Shown: piece after piece, positions 44,514 through 53,338 of the stretch | Position numbering within the stretch: position 1 is the first letter of the stretch | How the letters are laid out: every line of letters begins with the position of its first letter | Source: Neobacillus citreus | GTDB taxonomy: Bacteria; Bacillota; Bacilli; Bacillales; Cytobacillaceae | NCBI RefSeq assembly: GCF_018343545.2 | Contig: NZ_JAGYPE020000037.1 | Span: 1-57,434, forward strand | Reading direction: 5' to 3' | DNA length: 57,434 nt | The notes under the pieces: model-generated | Databases searched by the model: none | Told to the model about the DNA's origin: nothing | Seen by the model: the letters and a program-made list of their open reading frames with translations, nothing else | Program-made: the position numbers and the translations under genes

Positions 44514-46574
44514 TTGGGTGAAGCAAATTTAGTCAAGACAATTTGCGGCTATTGCGGTACAGGCTGCGGATTAGTCCTAGAGGTTCAGGATAATAAAATC
44601 GTCAAAATCCGCGGTGACAAGGAAGCACCGGTTAACAAAGGACAAACTTGTGTCAAAGGTGCATTTGCCTATGAGTATGTCCATGCCAAAAACCGGCTGA
44701 CAGCACCTTTAATAAGAAGGGCCGGGGAACTGGTGGAAACTACTTGGGAAGAAGCTTATCAATTTATTGCAAGCAAACTTTCCGACGTAAAAAGCAAGTG
44801 GGGATCAAATGCCATCAGCATGTTCGCTTGTGCGAGAAGCACAAACGAATCAAATTATGTAACACAAAAATTTATGAGGACGGTTATTGGCAGTAACAAT
44901 ATTGACGGCTGCAACCGAACGTGACATGCGCCAAGCGTTGCCGGTCTGGCAACTATTTTTGGAAGCGGTTTCCCAACAAACACTTTGGAGGATATCGACA
45001 AAGCAGAGGTATTACTCCTAATGGGCTCTAACACGACAGAGGCACACCCGATTATCGCTAATCGCATGAAAAAAGCAGCAAAAGCCGGCCTCAAAATCAT
45101 TGTCGTCGACCCAAGAAAAATAGAAATGACAAAAGTGGCCCACCGCCACCTGCAAATCAATGTAGGCACTGATATTGCCCTAATAAATGCCTTGATTCGG
45201 GTAATTCTAAAGGAAGGTCTTTATAATCAAAAATTTATTGAGCAATTTACAATTGATTTTGATAAACTGGCAAATCAGGTTGAGCTATATACACCGGAAT
45301 ATTCGGCCAAGATCACAGGTCTTACCCCGGAAGAAATCGTGGCCACTGCCAGGGACTATGCAAATGCGAGCGCTTCGATGATTGCTTATACACTAGGAAT
45401 TACCGAACATCACTGTGGGGTGAACAATGTTTTCGACATTGCCAATCTTGCCCTTTTAACCGGGAACATTGGAAAGCCAGGCTCCGGAATTATGCCGCTA
45501 AGGGGACAAAATAATGTTCAAGGTGCTGGTGACATGGGCTGTCTTCCAAATCAATTGGCAGGAGCAATGAGCTTAACTAATGATGAATACAGAGCACGTT
45601 ATGAAAAGGAATGGAATATTACCCTAAATCCCCAGGCGGGCGACACCCAAACCAGGACATTTGATCGGCTTGAGATGGGAGAGCTAAAAGGACTTTATGT
45701 GATTGGGGAAAATCCACTTCTCGCCGATGTTGATATGAACCATACAAAAACATTGTTGAAAAAGCTGGATTTATTAATCGTTCAGGACATTTTTCTGACT
45801 GAAACCGCGAAAATGGCTGATGTTGTGCTTCCTGCCCGTTCCTGGGGTGAAGTCGAAGGGACTTACACAAACACGGACCGGCGGATCCAACGAGTACGTA
45901 AGGCAGTCGAGCCAGGTCCGAATACAAAGGAAGATTGGGTCATTCTTTGCGAGCTGGCGACATTGATGGGTTATCCAATGCATTATAACAAGAGCGAAGA
46001 AATTTGGGATGAAGTCAGGAAAATCGCATGGGAAATGTACGGGGGCATTTCGTATGAGCGACTGGAGAAGGAATACAGCATTCATTACCCTTGTCCAGAT
46101 GAAAACCACCCGGGTACATTTATTATGCATGAAAGGTTCCATCAAACCGAAGCGGCTTCTAAAAAAGCTCCTTTTGTGCCTGTCGATTATACACCGCCTA
46201 TGGAGCCACCGGATGAAGAGTATCCTTTTACGTTGACGACAGGCAGACGTTATGAGTCGTACAACACGCATACACAGACTCGGCATTACGCTGCGGGAGT
46301 GAAAATAAAACAGACTGAAGAGACTGTTGATATCCATCCTGAAGACGCCAAATCTCTTGGAATAGTCGATGGGGAAGTCGTCCAAGTCCGTTCACGAAGA
46401 GGAGACCTTCAAGTAAAAGCCAAAATTACAGAACAGGTTGTACCGGGGCTTGTCTTTATGAGTTTTCACTGGAGCGAAACACCGACTAACGTATTAACTT
46501 TAAATGAATATGATCCGATTTCGGGAACAGCCGAATATAAAGCTTGTGCCGTAGCGATTGAGCGATTAAGCTAA
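44514..46574 (+). CDS. fdhF: Selenocysteine-containing formate dehydrogenase (FdhF type)
   Basis: Molybdopterin oxidoreductase that oxidises formate to CO2. The frame is interrupted once, by TGA at 44922-44924, and continues without shift to 46574, giving 686 aa with Sec137 in DGCNRT-U-HAPSVAGL. That is exactly where E. coli FdhH carries Sec140. Cys11, 14, 18 and 46 bind a 4Fe-4S cluster. Molybdopterin motifs include GNIGKPGSGIMPLRGQNNVQGA; the C-terminus has TTGRRYESYNTHTQTR. Size and lack of NuoG-like N-terminal domains match FdhH. TTG start behind GGGAGGGAG. A plain gene finder splits it into two ORFs. Confidence 0.95.
44922..44961 (+). promoter_or_regulatory. Bacterial SECIS element after the in-frame UGA
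   Basis: GTTGCC (44937-44942) pairs perfectly with GGCAAC (44948-44953), leaving loop GGTCT. Counting from the U of UGA, GUUGC occupies 16-20 and GGUCU 22-26, the same register as in E. coli fdhF, where loop bases G23 and U24 bind SelB. Confidence 0.9.
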
Positions 46575-46583
46575 ATAAGTAAT

Positions 46584-46622
46584 AAAGAATAGTGGAAATG
46601 AGCAATCCACTATTCTTTTTTT
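46584..46622 (+). terminator. fdhF terminator
   Basis: AAAGAATAGTGGA / TCCACTATTCTTT stem, loop AATGAGCAA, then T-run. Confidence 0.9.
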
Positions 46623-46794
46623 CCTGTATCGCCAAATCATGGACAGACTGGAAGGTTCTGATGCGTTAGAAATGCTATTGTAATATAACTGCCATTCTTG
46701 TTAATGAATTAACATCTCCTTGTTCTTTTTCTGTTAAGAAACCATGTTAAGATTACCTTAGACATGCTTCGATGGGAACATAGGAGGTAGTTAA

Positions 46795-47643
46795 ATGATT
46801 TTTAAAATAAAAACATTCATTGCAGCTATTGGATTATCAGCGGGTTTTGGGGTGCATGCACATGCTGCAGCGCTGGCAGTGCCTCAAGTGGACTCTTTAA
46901 AAGAACAGCCAATAATGAATATTACAAATGTGCAAACTTTTGATGATTGGATGAAAATATCAACTCTAAATGATATTCCAATGTTACAAAGTGAAAAACA
47001 ATTGATTGTTAACAAAACAGATACTTTCTGGGACAGTGCTAATCACATTCAAGAATCAGTCGCTAAAGCAAATGAAACGATTATTAGTCCGGAAACACAG
47101 ATTGTTGCTCCAAAAGTTGTGGAGAACAATGAGCAGAAACCAGAAACTGCTGCACCAATACAAGACAAACCTGAAATAGCCGTTAGCCAACAGGATAACA
47201 GCAAACCACAGGAACAGCCTGTTGTCGAAAATAAGGCGTCTGCTGAAACGCCTGGCAATAACAATCAAAATAATAATGCTGTCGAAGCAACTACAAATGA
47301 TAATAATAACAACAACACCATCGATGCACAGCCGGTTGTAAATCAAAATCAACCAAAGGAGATCACTGTAGATGCGACTGCTTATACAGCTTCATGTGAA
47401 GGCTGCTCCGGCATTACCAAAACGGGTATAGATATAAAGGCTAACCCAAATGCAAAAGTGATTGCAGTAGATCCAGCAGTCATACCACTTGGAAGCAAGG
47501 TATATGTTGAGGGATACGGTGAAGCAATTGCAGGTGATATTGGCGGGGGAATTAATGGACATGAAATTGATGTGTTTATCCCTTCAGAACAAGATGCACT
47601 TAAATGGGGACGTAAAACAATTACAGTTAAAATATTAAACTAA
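46795..47643 (+). CDS. Secreted 3D-domain protein (YocH-like)
   Basis: A 282-aa secreted protein. A signal peptide (about 1-26, ending HAHAA) is followed by a long Gln/Glu/Asn-rich low-complexity linker (about 95-190). The C-terminal 3D domain (about 193-282) reads VDATAYTASCEGCSG...IAVDPAVIPLGSKVYVEGYG...IDVFIPS, with the three conserved Asp that name the family; these are lytic-transglycosylase-like cell-wall enzymes. Unlike YocH no LysM repeats are seen. AGGAGG lies before the ATG. Confidence 0.88.
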   Translation: MIFKIKTFIAAIGLSAGFGVHAHAAALAVPQVDSLKEQPIMNITNVQTFDDWMKISTLNDIPMLQSEKQLIVNKTDTFWDSANHIQESVAKANETIISPETQIVAPKVVENNEQKPETAAPIQDKPEIAVSQQDNSKPQEQPVVENKASAETPGNNNQNNNAVEATTNDNNNNNTIDAQPVVNQNQPKEITVDATAYTASCEGCSGITKTGIDIKANPNAKVIAVDPAVIPLGSKVYVEGYGEAIAGDIGGGINGHEIDVFIPSEQDALKWGRKTITVKILN

Positions 47644-47671
47644 AACAAGCCGGATTAACATCCGACCTGTC

Positions 47672-47711
47672 AAAATGCCGAGAAAGGGTTTTCTTCTCGG
47701 CATTTTTTTTA
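47672..47711 (+). terminator. Terminator of the 3D-domain gene
   Basis: AAAATGCCGAGAA / TTCTCGGCATTTT stem followed by TTTT. Confidence 0.9.
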
Positions 47712-47738
47712 GTAAATTTATTGTCTCTGCTAGTGGGC

Positions 47739-47815
47739 CTGTTGATTTCCGCTCCGGGCACTCGCTTTCCGCGGGGAGGTCCTGGAGCGCCAATCAACAG
47801 ACTTGTTGAACAGCC
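47739..47815. repeat. Palindromic intergenic repeat, copy 3 (collapsed)
   Basis: CTGTTGATTTCCGCTCCGGG to CCAATCAACAG, only 62 bp between termini. The left half is the inverse of the right end of copy 2, the right end equals that of copy 1, and ACTTGTTGAACAGCC follows as inverted in copy 1. It looks like a deletion or recombination product. Confidence 0.8.
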
Positions 47816-47872
47816 TTATATTAATAATATTACAACAAATTAACGCGGAGAATCGTTAAATAAAATGAGTAA

Positions 47873-47907
47873 AATAAAAGGCAGTCGAAAGTTTCTCGAC
47901 AGCCTGA
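47873..47907 (-). terminator. narK terminator
   Basis: On the minus strand AGGCTGTCGA pairs with TCGACTGCCT, followed by TTTATTTTA. A second hairpin (CAAGCCGGAT / ATCCGGCTTG, 47909-47932) surrounds the stop codon. Confidence 0.75.
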
Positions 47908-47919
47908 CAAGCCGGATGA

Positions 47920-49227
47920 TTATCCGGCTTGTTTTGCTAGTTCTTGGGTTTTTGAAACAGTAGCTTTTCTTTGATAGAAGTACCAGTTTAATGCGAATGA
48001 AATTGCATAAAATCCAATAAAGAAATAAAACGCAGTTACTGGTGTGCCTGTGGCATTAACAGACCAGCCGAATAGTTTTGGAATTAAGAATGATCCGTAA
48101 GCGGCAAATGCTGCTGAAAAGCCTATAACTGGTGCTGCTTCCTTTGGTATGAAAATATTTGGAATCATTTGGAAGGTAGAACCAGAACCAATACCTGATG
48201 CAAGGAACAAAATTAAGAAAGAAATTAAAAATCCTGCAAATTGTTTAGCATTAAGGAAATAGATTACTCCAATAGCACCAATTGTCATAACAACAAATAC
48301 ATAGGCTGTAACCTTTGCTCCACCCAGTTTATCTGCAATCCAACCGCCTACAGGTCTAGCGGCAGCTGCCACTAGCGCTCCAAGGAAAGCAAGTGAAATG
48401 TATTCAGGGAATTGGGATTTTAATAATAACGGGAATGCTGCTGAATACCCAATGAACGATCCAAATGTACCGATATAAAGAATGGTCATAATCCATGTGT
48501 GTTTCCGCTTAACGATCACAAATTGATCTGCTACTGATTGTTTTGTGCCTGGAACGTTATCCATTTTAAATGCTGCAAGTAATGTTACGATCACAATTGG
48601 GATAACCCAAACAAATGCTGCGTTTTGTAACCAAACTTCTTGACCGTTAGATAAAACCTGCTTACCGCCAATTAAGGCAAATGTTCCAGAAGTAATGACT
48701 AATGGAGTGATAAATTGAACAACTGAAACTCCCATATTTCCTAAGCCGCCGTTAATTCCAAGAGCAGTTCCTTTTTCACTCTTTGGAAAGAAAAAGCTGA
48801 TATTCGCACTTGAAGATGAGAAGTTACCGCCGCCTAATCCGCACAGTGCAGCAAGAGTCAGCATAATAGAATATGGTGTATCTGGGTTTTGTACTGCAAA
48901 GCCAATTCCAATAGCTGGTATCGCTAGTATCGCAGTTGAAATGACGGTCCAGTTTTTGCCGCCTATCGTTCCGACTGCAAATGTATAAACAAAGCGAAGT
49001 GTTGCTCCGACAAGACCAGGGATAGCGGCTAAAGTAAAGAGCTGTTCCTCCGTAAAGTTAAAGCCAATATCATTTAAGCGTATGGCAACCACTGACCAAA
49101 TTTGCCAAACGATGAAGGCAAGCATTAATGATGGGACGGAGATCCATAGATTTCTTTTTGCGTGTTTTTTTCCTTCTGCTTTCCAGAACTTTTCGTCTTC
49201 TGGGTTCCAATACGTTATTCGAGCCAT
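47920..49227 (-). CDS. narK: NarK-type nitrate/nitrite transporter
   Basis: A 435-aa MFS protein of the nitrate-nitrite porter family with about 12 membrane segments. Landmarks are GATLRFVYTFAVG, the Gly-rich GGGNFSSSSANISFFFP (nitrate signature region), AAARPVGGWIADKLGG and GSGSTFQMIPNIF. It probably exports nitrite or imports nitrate during nitrate respiration; narGHJI is not in the window. ATG 49227 follows GGAGGA by 7 nt. An Fnr-type palindrome is placed for activation upstream. Confidence 0.9.
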   Translation of the reverse strand: MARITYWNPEDEKFWKAEGKKHAKRNLWISVPSLMLAFIVWQIWSVVAIRLNDIGFNFTEEQLFTLAAIPGLVGATLRFVYTFAVGTIGGKNWTVISTAILAIPAIGIGFAVQNPDTPYSIMLTLAALCGLGGGNFSSSSANISFFFPKSEKGTALGINGGLGNMGVSVVQFITPLVITSGTFALIGGKQVLSNGQEVWLQNAAFVWVIPIVIVTLLAAFKMDNVPGTKQSVADQFVIVKRKHTWIMTILYIGTFGSFIGYSAAFPLLLKSQFPEYISLAFLGALVAAAARPVGGWIADKLGGAKVTAYVFVVMTIGAIGVIYFLNAKQFAGFLISFLILFLASGIGSGSTFQMIPNIFIPKEAAPVIGFSAAFAAYGSFLIPKLFGWSVNATGTPVTAFYFFIGFYAISFALNWYFYQRKATVSKTQELAKQAG

Positions 49228-49288
49228 TTTGATTTCCTCCAATGTGGATTTCTATTTTTAAAATGTTAGTTTAGTTGTTTATGATGTT

Positions 49289-49333
49289 AATATAAACCAA
49301 AGGATAACACGATTTTTGTGACGAACGTCACAA
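49289..49333 (-). promoter_or_regulatory. narK promoter with Fnr/Crp-family box
   Basis: TTGTGA-CGAACG-TCACAA (49316-49333) is a perfect palindrome of the Fnr/Crp type (TGTGA-N6-TCACA). TATATT on the minus strand (49289-49294) fits a -10; a start about 49283 puts the box centre at -41.5, the class II activator position. Rex or an ArcR-type protein could also bind TTGTGA half-sites. Confidence 0.7.
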
Positions 49334-49446
49334 AAGTAGTGAAGGAACTGTGAACTCGCTCAAGTTGACAAAAAGTTGTAATAAATTTACCGTGTTGGCA
49401 AAAAAAAGAGACCTTCTTAACGGAAGATCCCTGTAGCTTTTTAACT

Positions 49447-50937
49447 TTACGCACTTTCCTCTTTAAACATCCCAACGTAATTTTTGGTTTCACCTAAATC
49501 ATCTTTAATCGCTGTTATAGTCAGCCATTCCTTATAAATCTCATTATTTTTACGCTTATTCCAAATGTGCCCTTCCCAGTATCCTGTCGATGAAAGGCTC
49601 GCCCACATTTGCTTGTAAAATTCGTTGTTATGCTCTCCGGACTGTAAAACGCTTGGGGTCTTTCCGATTACTTCCTCCTGTTGATAACCGGTAATTTTCG
49701 TGAAAGCCGGATTCACCCTTAGAATGATTCCATGTGGATCAGTGACGCATATTCCATCGACGGCATGGTTCACAATTTGTGTGGAAATATCAAGTTTTTC
49801 TTGGAAGTAAAGCCATACGACAATGACCAGACTGGCCAATGAAAATTCAGATAGGGCCATGAATCCAATGGCATAATGACCTGTAAGATTAAAGAGAATG
49901 GTTAGTATAATTGGTGGAAAAAAGCCTCCAAGTCCTCCCATTGCGGAAACAATGCCATTAACAATTCCGGCCTGCTTTGAAAAATAGAGAGGAACCAGTT
50001 TAAAAATAGCCCCATTTCCGATTCCAGCAAAGAATGCAACTAATAAACAGCCAAAAGAATAAATAGGCAGGGAGGGTGTAAAAGACAGTAGAAAGCCGGC
50101 AAATGTAAGGCTGAAGAAAACAGTTGCAAGAATCATAAAAGGATTTACTTTATCCCCTAACCATCCGCCGACCGGACGGAAAAGAGTAGCCAAAGCAATA
50201 AAACCTGCAGTACGTAGACCTGCGTCCACCTTCGATAGCTCAAAGTGATTCACTAAGAAGGACGGCAGATAAATCGTAAAGGCCACAAAGGCTCCAAAGG
50301 TTATAAAATAAAACAAGCTTAAAAACCAAAGCTTCGGATTTCGATAAACTTTATTAATTTGTTCCGATAATGGAAGGTTAGCCCTTTGTTCCTCACGGTC
50401 ACCAAAAAGAAAATTTAATAAGGCAAAAATGATCACAATGACCAGATATATTTGTATCGTTGTTCTCCAGCCAAACTCATTGGCCAGTATCGGTGCGAGG
50501 AAGGATGTAATAGCTGTGCCGATATTACCTGCACCATATATGCCATTAATAAAACCATGCTTTGTTTTGGCATAATATTTTGGGAGAGAAGTTACTCCAA
50601 CGGAAAATATCGCTCCGCCAATCCCAAGCACAAATCCGCCTGCAATTAACATAAACATTGAATTGGCATAACTGATGATGGCAATCGGTACGACGAGAAG
50701 TACAAAACTGATTGAAAATAATATTCTTGCTCCAAAGCGATTAGTCCAATAGCCGATTGGAACTCTAAGGAGTGACCCAAGTATAACAGGTACCGCTGTG
50801 GCCCAGGCAATTTCCGTTGAAGAAAGTGCAATATCTGCCTTAATAAAAGGCATTAATGAAGAAATGAGCACCCATACCATAAACCCGCCGATTAGGCTTC
50901 CTGTTTGCAAAAATAGCTGCTTTGTTCCTTGATTCAT
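49447..50937 (-). CDS. NarK-type transporter fused to a C-terminal PAS domain
   Basis: A 496-aa fusion. Residues 1-378 form a NarK-like MFS transporter (LRVPIGYWTNRFGAR, GIGGAIFSVGVTSLP, LFRPVGGWLGD, GIGNGAIFKLVPLYFS). Residues about 384-494 form a complete PAS domain (QIVNHAVDGICVTDPHG, ITGYQQEEVIGK, LQSGEHNNEFYKQMW, YVGMF). There is no kinase, GGDEF or other output domain after it. The PAS end is natural (stop after KEESA). The stop-to-narK spacing and their separate promoters argue for independent expression. The substrate is probably nitrate or nitrite; the PAS role is unknown. Confidence 0.88.
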   Translation of the reverse strand: MNQGTKQLFLQTGSLIGGFMVWVLISSLMPFIKADIALSSTEIAWATAVPVILGSLLRVPIGYWTNRFGARILFSISFVLLVVPIAIISYANSMFMLIAGGFVLGIGGAIFSVGVTSLPKYYAKTKHGFINGIYGAGNIGTAITSFLAPILANEFGWRTTIQIYLVIVIIFALLNFLFGDREEQRANLPLSEQINKVYRNPKLWFLSLFYFITFGAFVAFTIYLPSFLVNHFELSKVDAGLRTAGFIALATLFRPVGGWLGDKVNPFMILATVFFSLTFAGFLLSFTPSLPIYSFGCLLVAFFAGIGNGAIFKLVPLYFSKQAGIVNGIVSAMGGLGGFFPPIILTILFNLTGHYAIGFMALSEFSLASLVIVVWLYFQEKLDISTQIVNHAVDGICVTDPHGIILRVNPAFTKITGYQQEEVIGKTPSVLQSGEHNNEFYKQMWASLSSTGYWEGHIWNKRKNNEIYKEWLTITAIKDDLGETKNYVGMFKEESA

Positions 50938-51025
50938 TCATATTCCTCCTCTGCCCTACAATAAATTAAAAATAAATCTTCCTAATTTATTTCATGCACC
51001 ACCAACGAATTATTTCCTCCGAAGC

Positions 51026-51068
51026 ATTATATTACATAAAACTGTCACATTCTGTGAGGAATGACACA
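51026..51068 (-). promoter_or_regulatory. Promoter of the NarK-PAS gene with Fnr-like box
   Basis: On the minus strand TATAAT (51026-51031) is a perfect -10. TGTGA-GGAATG-ACACA (51053-51068) is an Fnr/Crp-like box with one mismatch; its centre lies 41.5 bp upstream of the start expected from that -10, the same geometry as at narK. Confidence 0.6.
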
Positions 51069-51244
51069 TAAATGTAGGAAAATTGTTTAATAAAGTTCAA
51101 AATTCAGCAGTATCAGCCAATGTTATAGGGTGAGAAGAAGGATAGAATGTCAATAGAATTCATATTTCATGGACGGAATGGAAAATATATGACAAGAGTT
51201 TCGACTTTTAGGCATTTTAAAGTTAAAAGGTGAGGAAGGAATGT

Positions 51245-52585
51245 ATGAAACGAAAAAAAAGATTTTATCTTGACCCGCCACAAATACTTGTGCTTGGATT
51301 TGCTCTAATTATTTTGCTTGGCGCAATCCTGTTGACCCTCCCAGTTTCTACAATGGATGGAAAAGGTCTGCATTTTTTAAATGCCTTGTTTACTGCAACT
51401 TCAGCCACCTGCGTGACAGGCCTGGTGGTGGTAGATACGGGAACCACTTTTACTTTGTTCGGCCAATTGGTCATTTTATCCATGATTCAAGTAGGCGGCC
51501 TGGGCTTTATGACGTTTGCCACCCTGTTTGCCTTCCTCCTCGGTAAAAGAATTTCATTAAAAGAGCGAATCCTCCTTCAGGAATCCTTAAATAATATTTC
51601 GATGGAGGGGATTGTCCGCCTCGCAAAACGGATTTTAATTTTTACATTCGTCATTGAGTTAACAGGTGCAGTACTATTAACCATTCGATTTTCATTTGAT
51701 TTTCCCATTGGAAAAGCCATTTACTATGGAGTATTTCATTCCATTTCGAATTTTAATAATGCCGGTTTTGATTTGATGGGTGAATTTCATAGCTTAACAA
51801 GTTATGTAGACGACCCAATTGTTACCTTAACAGTTTGTGCATTAATAGTATTGGGCGGAATTGGCTTCATCGTTATGAATGATCTTTACGAATATCGACT
51901 CTCCAAGAAGTTATCCCTGCATACAAAGATTGTTCTTGTTACCACGATTTTTTTTGTGGCACTTGGAACAGTCGGAATTTTCTTCCTTGAACTTACAAAT
52001 GATAAAACGATTAAGCCATTAACACTGTCTGGAAAAATCCTTGGTTCCCTATTTCAATCGGTAACAGCAAGAACGGCAGGGGCAAATACCTTAAGCATCG
52101 GCGACCTAAGACATGCTTCGTTATTTTTGATAATTTTACTTATGTTTATTGGTGCATCCCCAGGTTCTACTGGTGGCGGGATTAAAACGACCACTTTTAC
52201 CACTTTAATGGGAGCGGTTTGGTCGCAAATCCGCGGGAAAGAGGATGTGATTTTCTACAGGCAGCGAATTGGTTATGAAACGATTTATAAGGCCCTTACG
52301 GTAACACTTAGTGGACTGTTTCTCGTTATGGTGGTTACACTTGTCCTCACTATAACCGAAACTGGGAAGGACTTTTTAATGATAATGTTTGAAGCGACTT
52401 CTGCATTTGCAACAGTCGGCCTCTCGATGGGACTGACACCAGAACTGTCTTCTATCGGCAAAGGAATCATTATATTTACGATGTTTGCTGGACGGGTTGG
52501 ACCGCTCACAATCGCTTATGCAGTCACCATACGCAGAAACCCGGATGCTTTCCGATATCCTAAAGGCAAAATCATGATTGGCTAA
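51245..52585 (+). CDS. ktrB: Potassium uptake protein KtrB/KtrD (TrkH family)
   Basis: Membrane subunit of a Na+-dependent K+ uptake system, 446 aa, with four M1-P-M2 repeats. The filter-loop glycines are in SATCVTGLVVVD, SNFNNAGFDLMG, RTAGANTLSIGD and FATVGLSMGL. A loop GASPGSTGGGIKTTTF matches the gating M2C region. ATG 51245 follows AGGAAGGA. The RCK partner gene is next, overlapping the extended reading frame; B-then-A order is the reverse of B. subtilis ktrAB. Confidence 0.92.
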   Translation: MKRKKRFYLDPPQILVLGFALIILLGAILLTLPVSTMDGKGLHFLNALFTATSATCVTGLVVVDTGTTFTLFGQLVILSMIQVGGLGFMTFATLFAFLLGKRISLKERILLQESLNNISMEGIVRLAKRILIFTFVIELTGAVLLTIRFSFDFPIGKAIYYGVFHSISNFNNAGFDLMGEFHSLTSYVDDPIVTLTVCALIVLGGIGFIVMNDLYEYRLSKKLSLHTKIVLVTTIFFVALGTVGIFFLELTNDKTIKPLTLSGKILGSLFQSVTARTAGANTLSIGDLRHASLFLIILLMFIGASPGSTGGGIKTTTFTTLMGAVWSQIRGKEDVIFYRQRIGYETIYKALTVTLSGLFLVMVVTLVLTITETGKDFLMIMFEATSAFATVGLSMGLTPELSSIGKGIIIFTMFAGRVGPLTIAYAVTIRRNPDAFRYPKGKIMIG

Positions 52586-52613
52586 ACTGACAGCAAGGAG
52601 GAAACTTCGAAAA

Positions 52614-53267
52614 ATGGCAGATCAATTTGCAGTTATTGGATTAGGCAGGTTTGGACTAAGCATCGCCAATAAGTTATATGAATCTGGAAGGGATGTGCTC
52701 GGTGTTGATGTAAACGAGGAAAGGGCAGATGAGGCACAGAGCTATGTAACCCATTCCGTTATCGCTGATTCGACCGATCCGGAGGCGTTAAAATCAATTG
52801 GAATTCGCAATTTTGATACCGTCATAGTCGCAATCGGCAATGATATTCAGGCCAGCATCTTAAGTGTCTTGCTATTAAAGGAATTAGGGGTTAAGAAAGT
52901 CATTGCCAAAGCCTTAAATAAACTCCATGGGGAAGTTTTAAAAAAGGTAGGGGCCGATTGGGTTGTCTTTCCGGAGCGGGATATGGGAATAAGAGTGGCC
53001 CATCAACTGATATCCCCAAAGGTGCTGAACTTTATTGAATTGTCCAAGGATTATAGTGTTGAAGAAGTAAAAATACCGGAAAAAATGACGGATAAAACCT
53101 TAAGAGAACTCGATTTGCGTGCCAAGTATAATCTTAGCGTCATCGCAATTCGCCACCATGACGATATTTTTATTTCCCCTTCACCTGATAAAATCATAGA
53201 CCATGGTGATGTTCTAGTCGTCATTGGAGAAAACCGAGACCTTGAGCGATTTGCAAATCTCGAATAA
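52614..53267 (+). CDS. ktrA: Potassium uptake regulator KtrA/KtrC (RCK protein)
   Basis: Cytoplasmic gating ring subunit, 217 aa. The RCK-N Rossmann fold starts FAVIGLGRFGLSIANKL (GxGxxG) and binds ATP/ADP or NAD(H). RCK-C (about 135-217) starts after ISPKVLNFIELS and likely binds c-di-AMP, as known for Ktr proteins. ATG 52614 lies 12 nt after AAGGAGG; the longer frame back to 52578 overlaps ktrB and is not needed. A terminator follows, closing a ktrB-ktrA operon. Confidence 0.92.
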   Translation: MADQFAVIGLGRFGLSIANKLYESGRDVLGVDVNEERADEAQSYVTHSVIADSTDPEALKSIGIRNFDTVIVAIGNDIQASILSVLLLKELGVKKVIAKALNKLHGEVLKKVGADWVVFPERDMGIRVAHQLISPKVLNFIELSKDYSVEEVKIPEKMTDKTLRELDLRAKYNLSVIAIRHHDDIFISPSPDKIIDHGDVLVVIGENRDLERFANLE

Positions 53268-53273
53268 TCTAAG

Positions 53274-53303
53274 TCCCCCCATTTGAATGGGGGGATTTTA
53301 TTT
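53274..53303 (+). terminator. ktr operon terminator
   Basis: TCCCCCCATT / AATGGGGGGA stem with a TG turn (inner pairs probably open), followed by TTTTATTT. Confidence 0.85.
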
Positions 53304-53338
53304 GCGAAAATATAATTATGTTGAGAGGAGAGGTCGAG

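Noticed and set aside
44922..44924. In-frame TGA as a nonsense mutation making fdhF a pseudogene
   Set aside because: It lies exactly at the catalytic Sec position, the downstream frame is intact for 549 codons, and a SECIS-type hairpin follows in the E. coli register.
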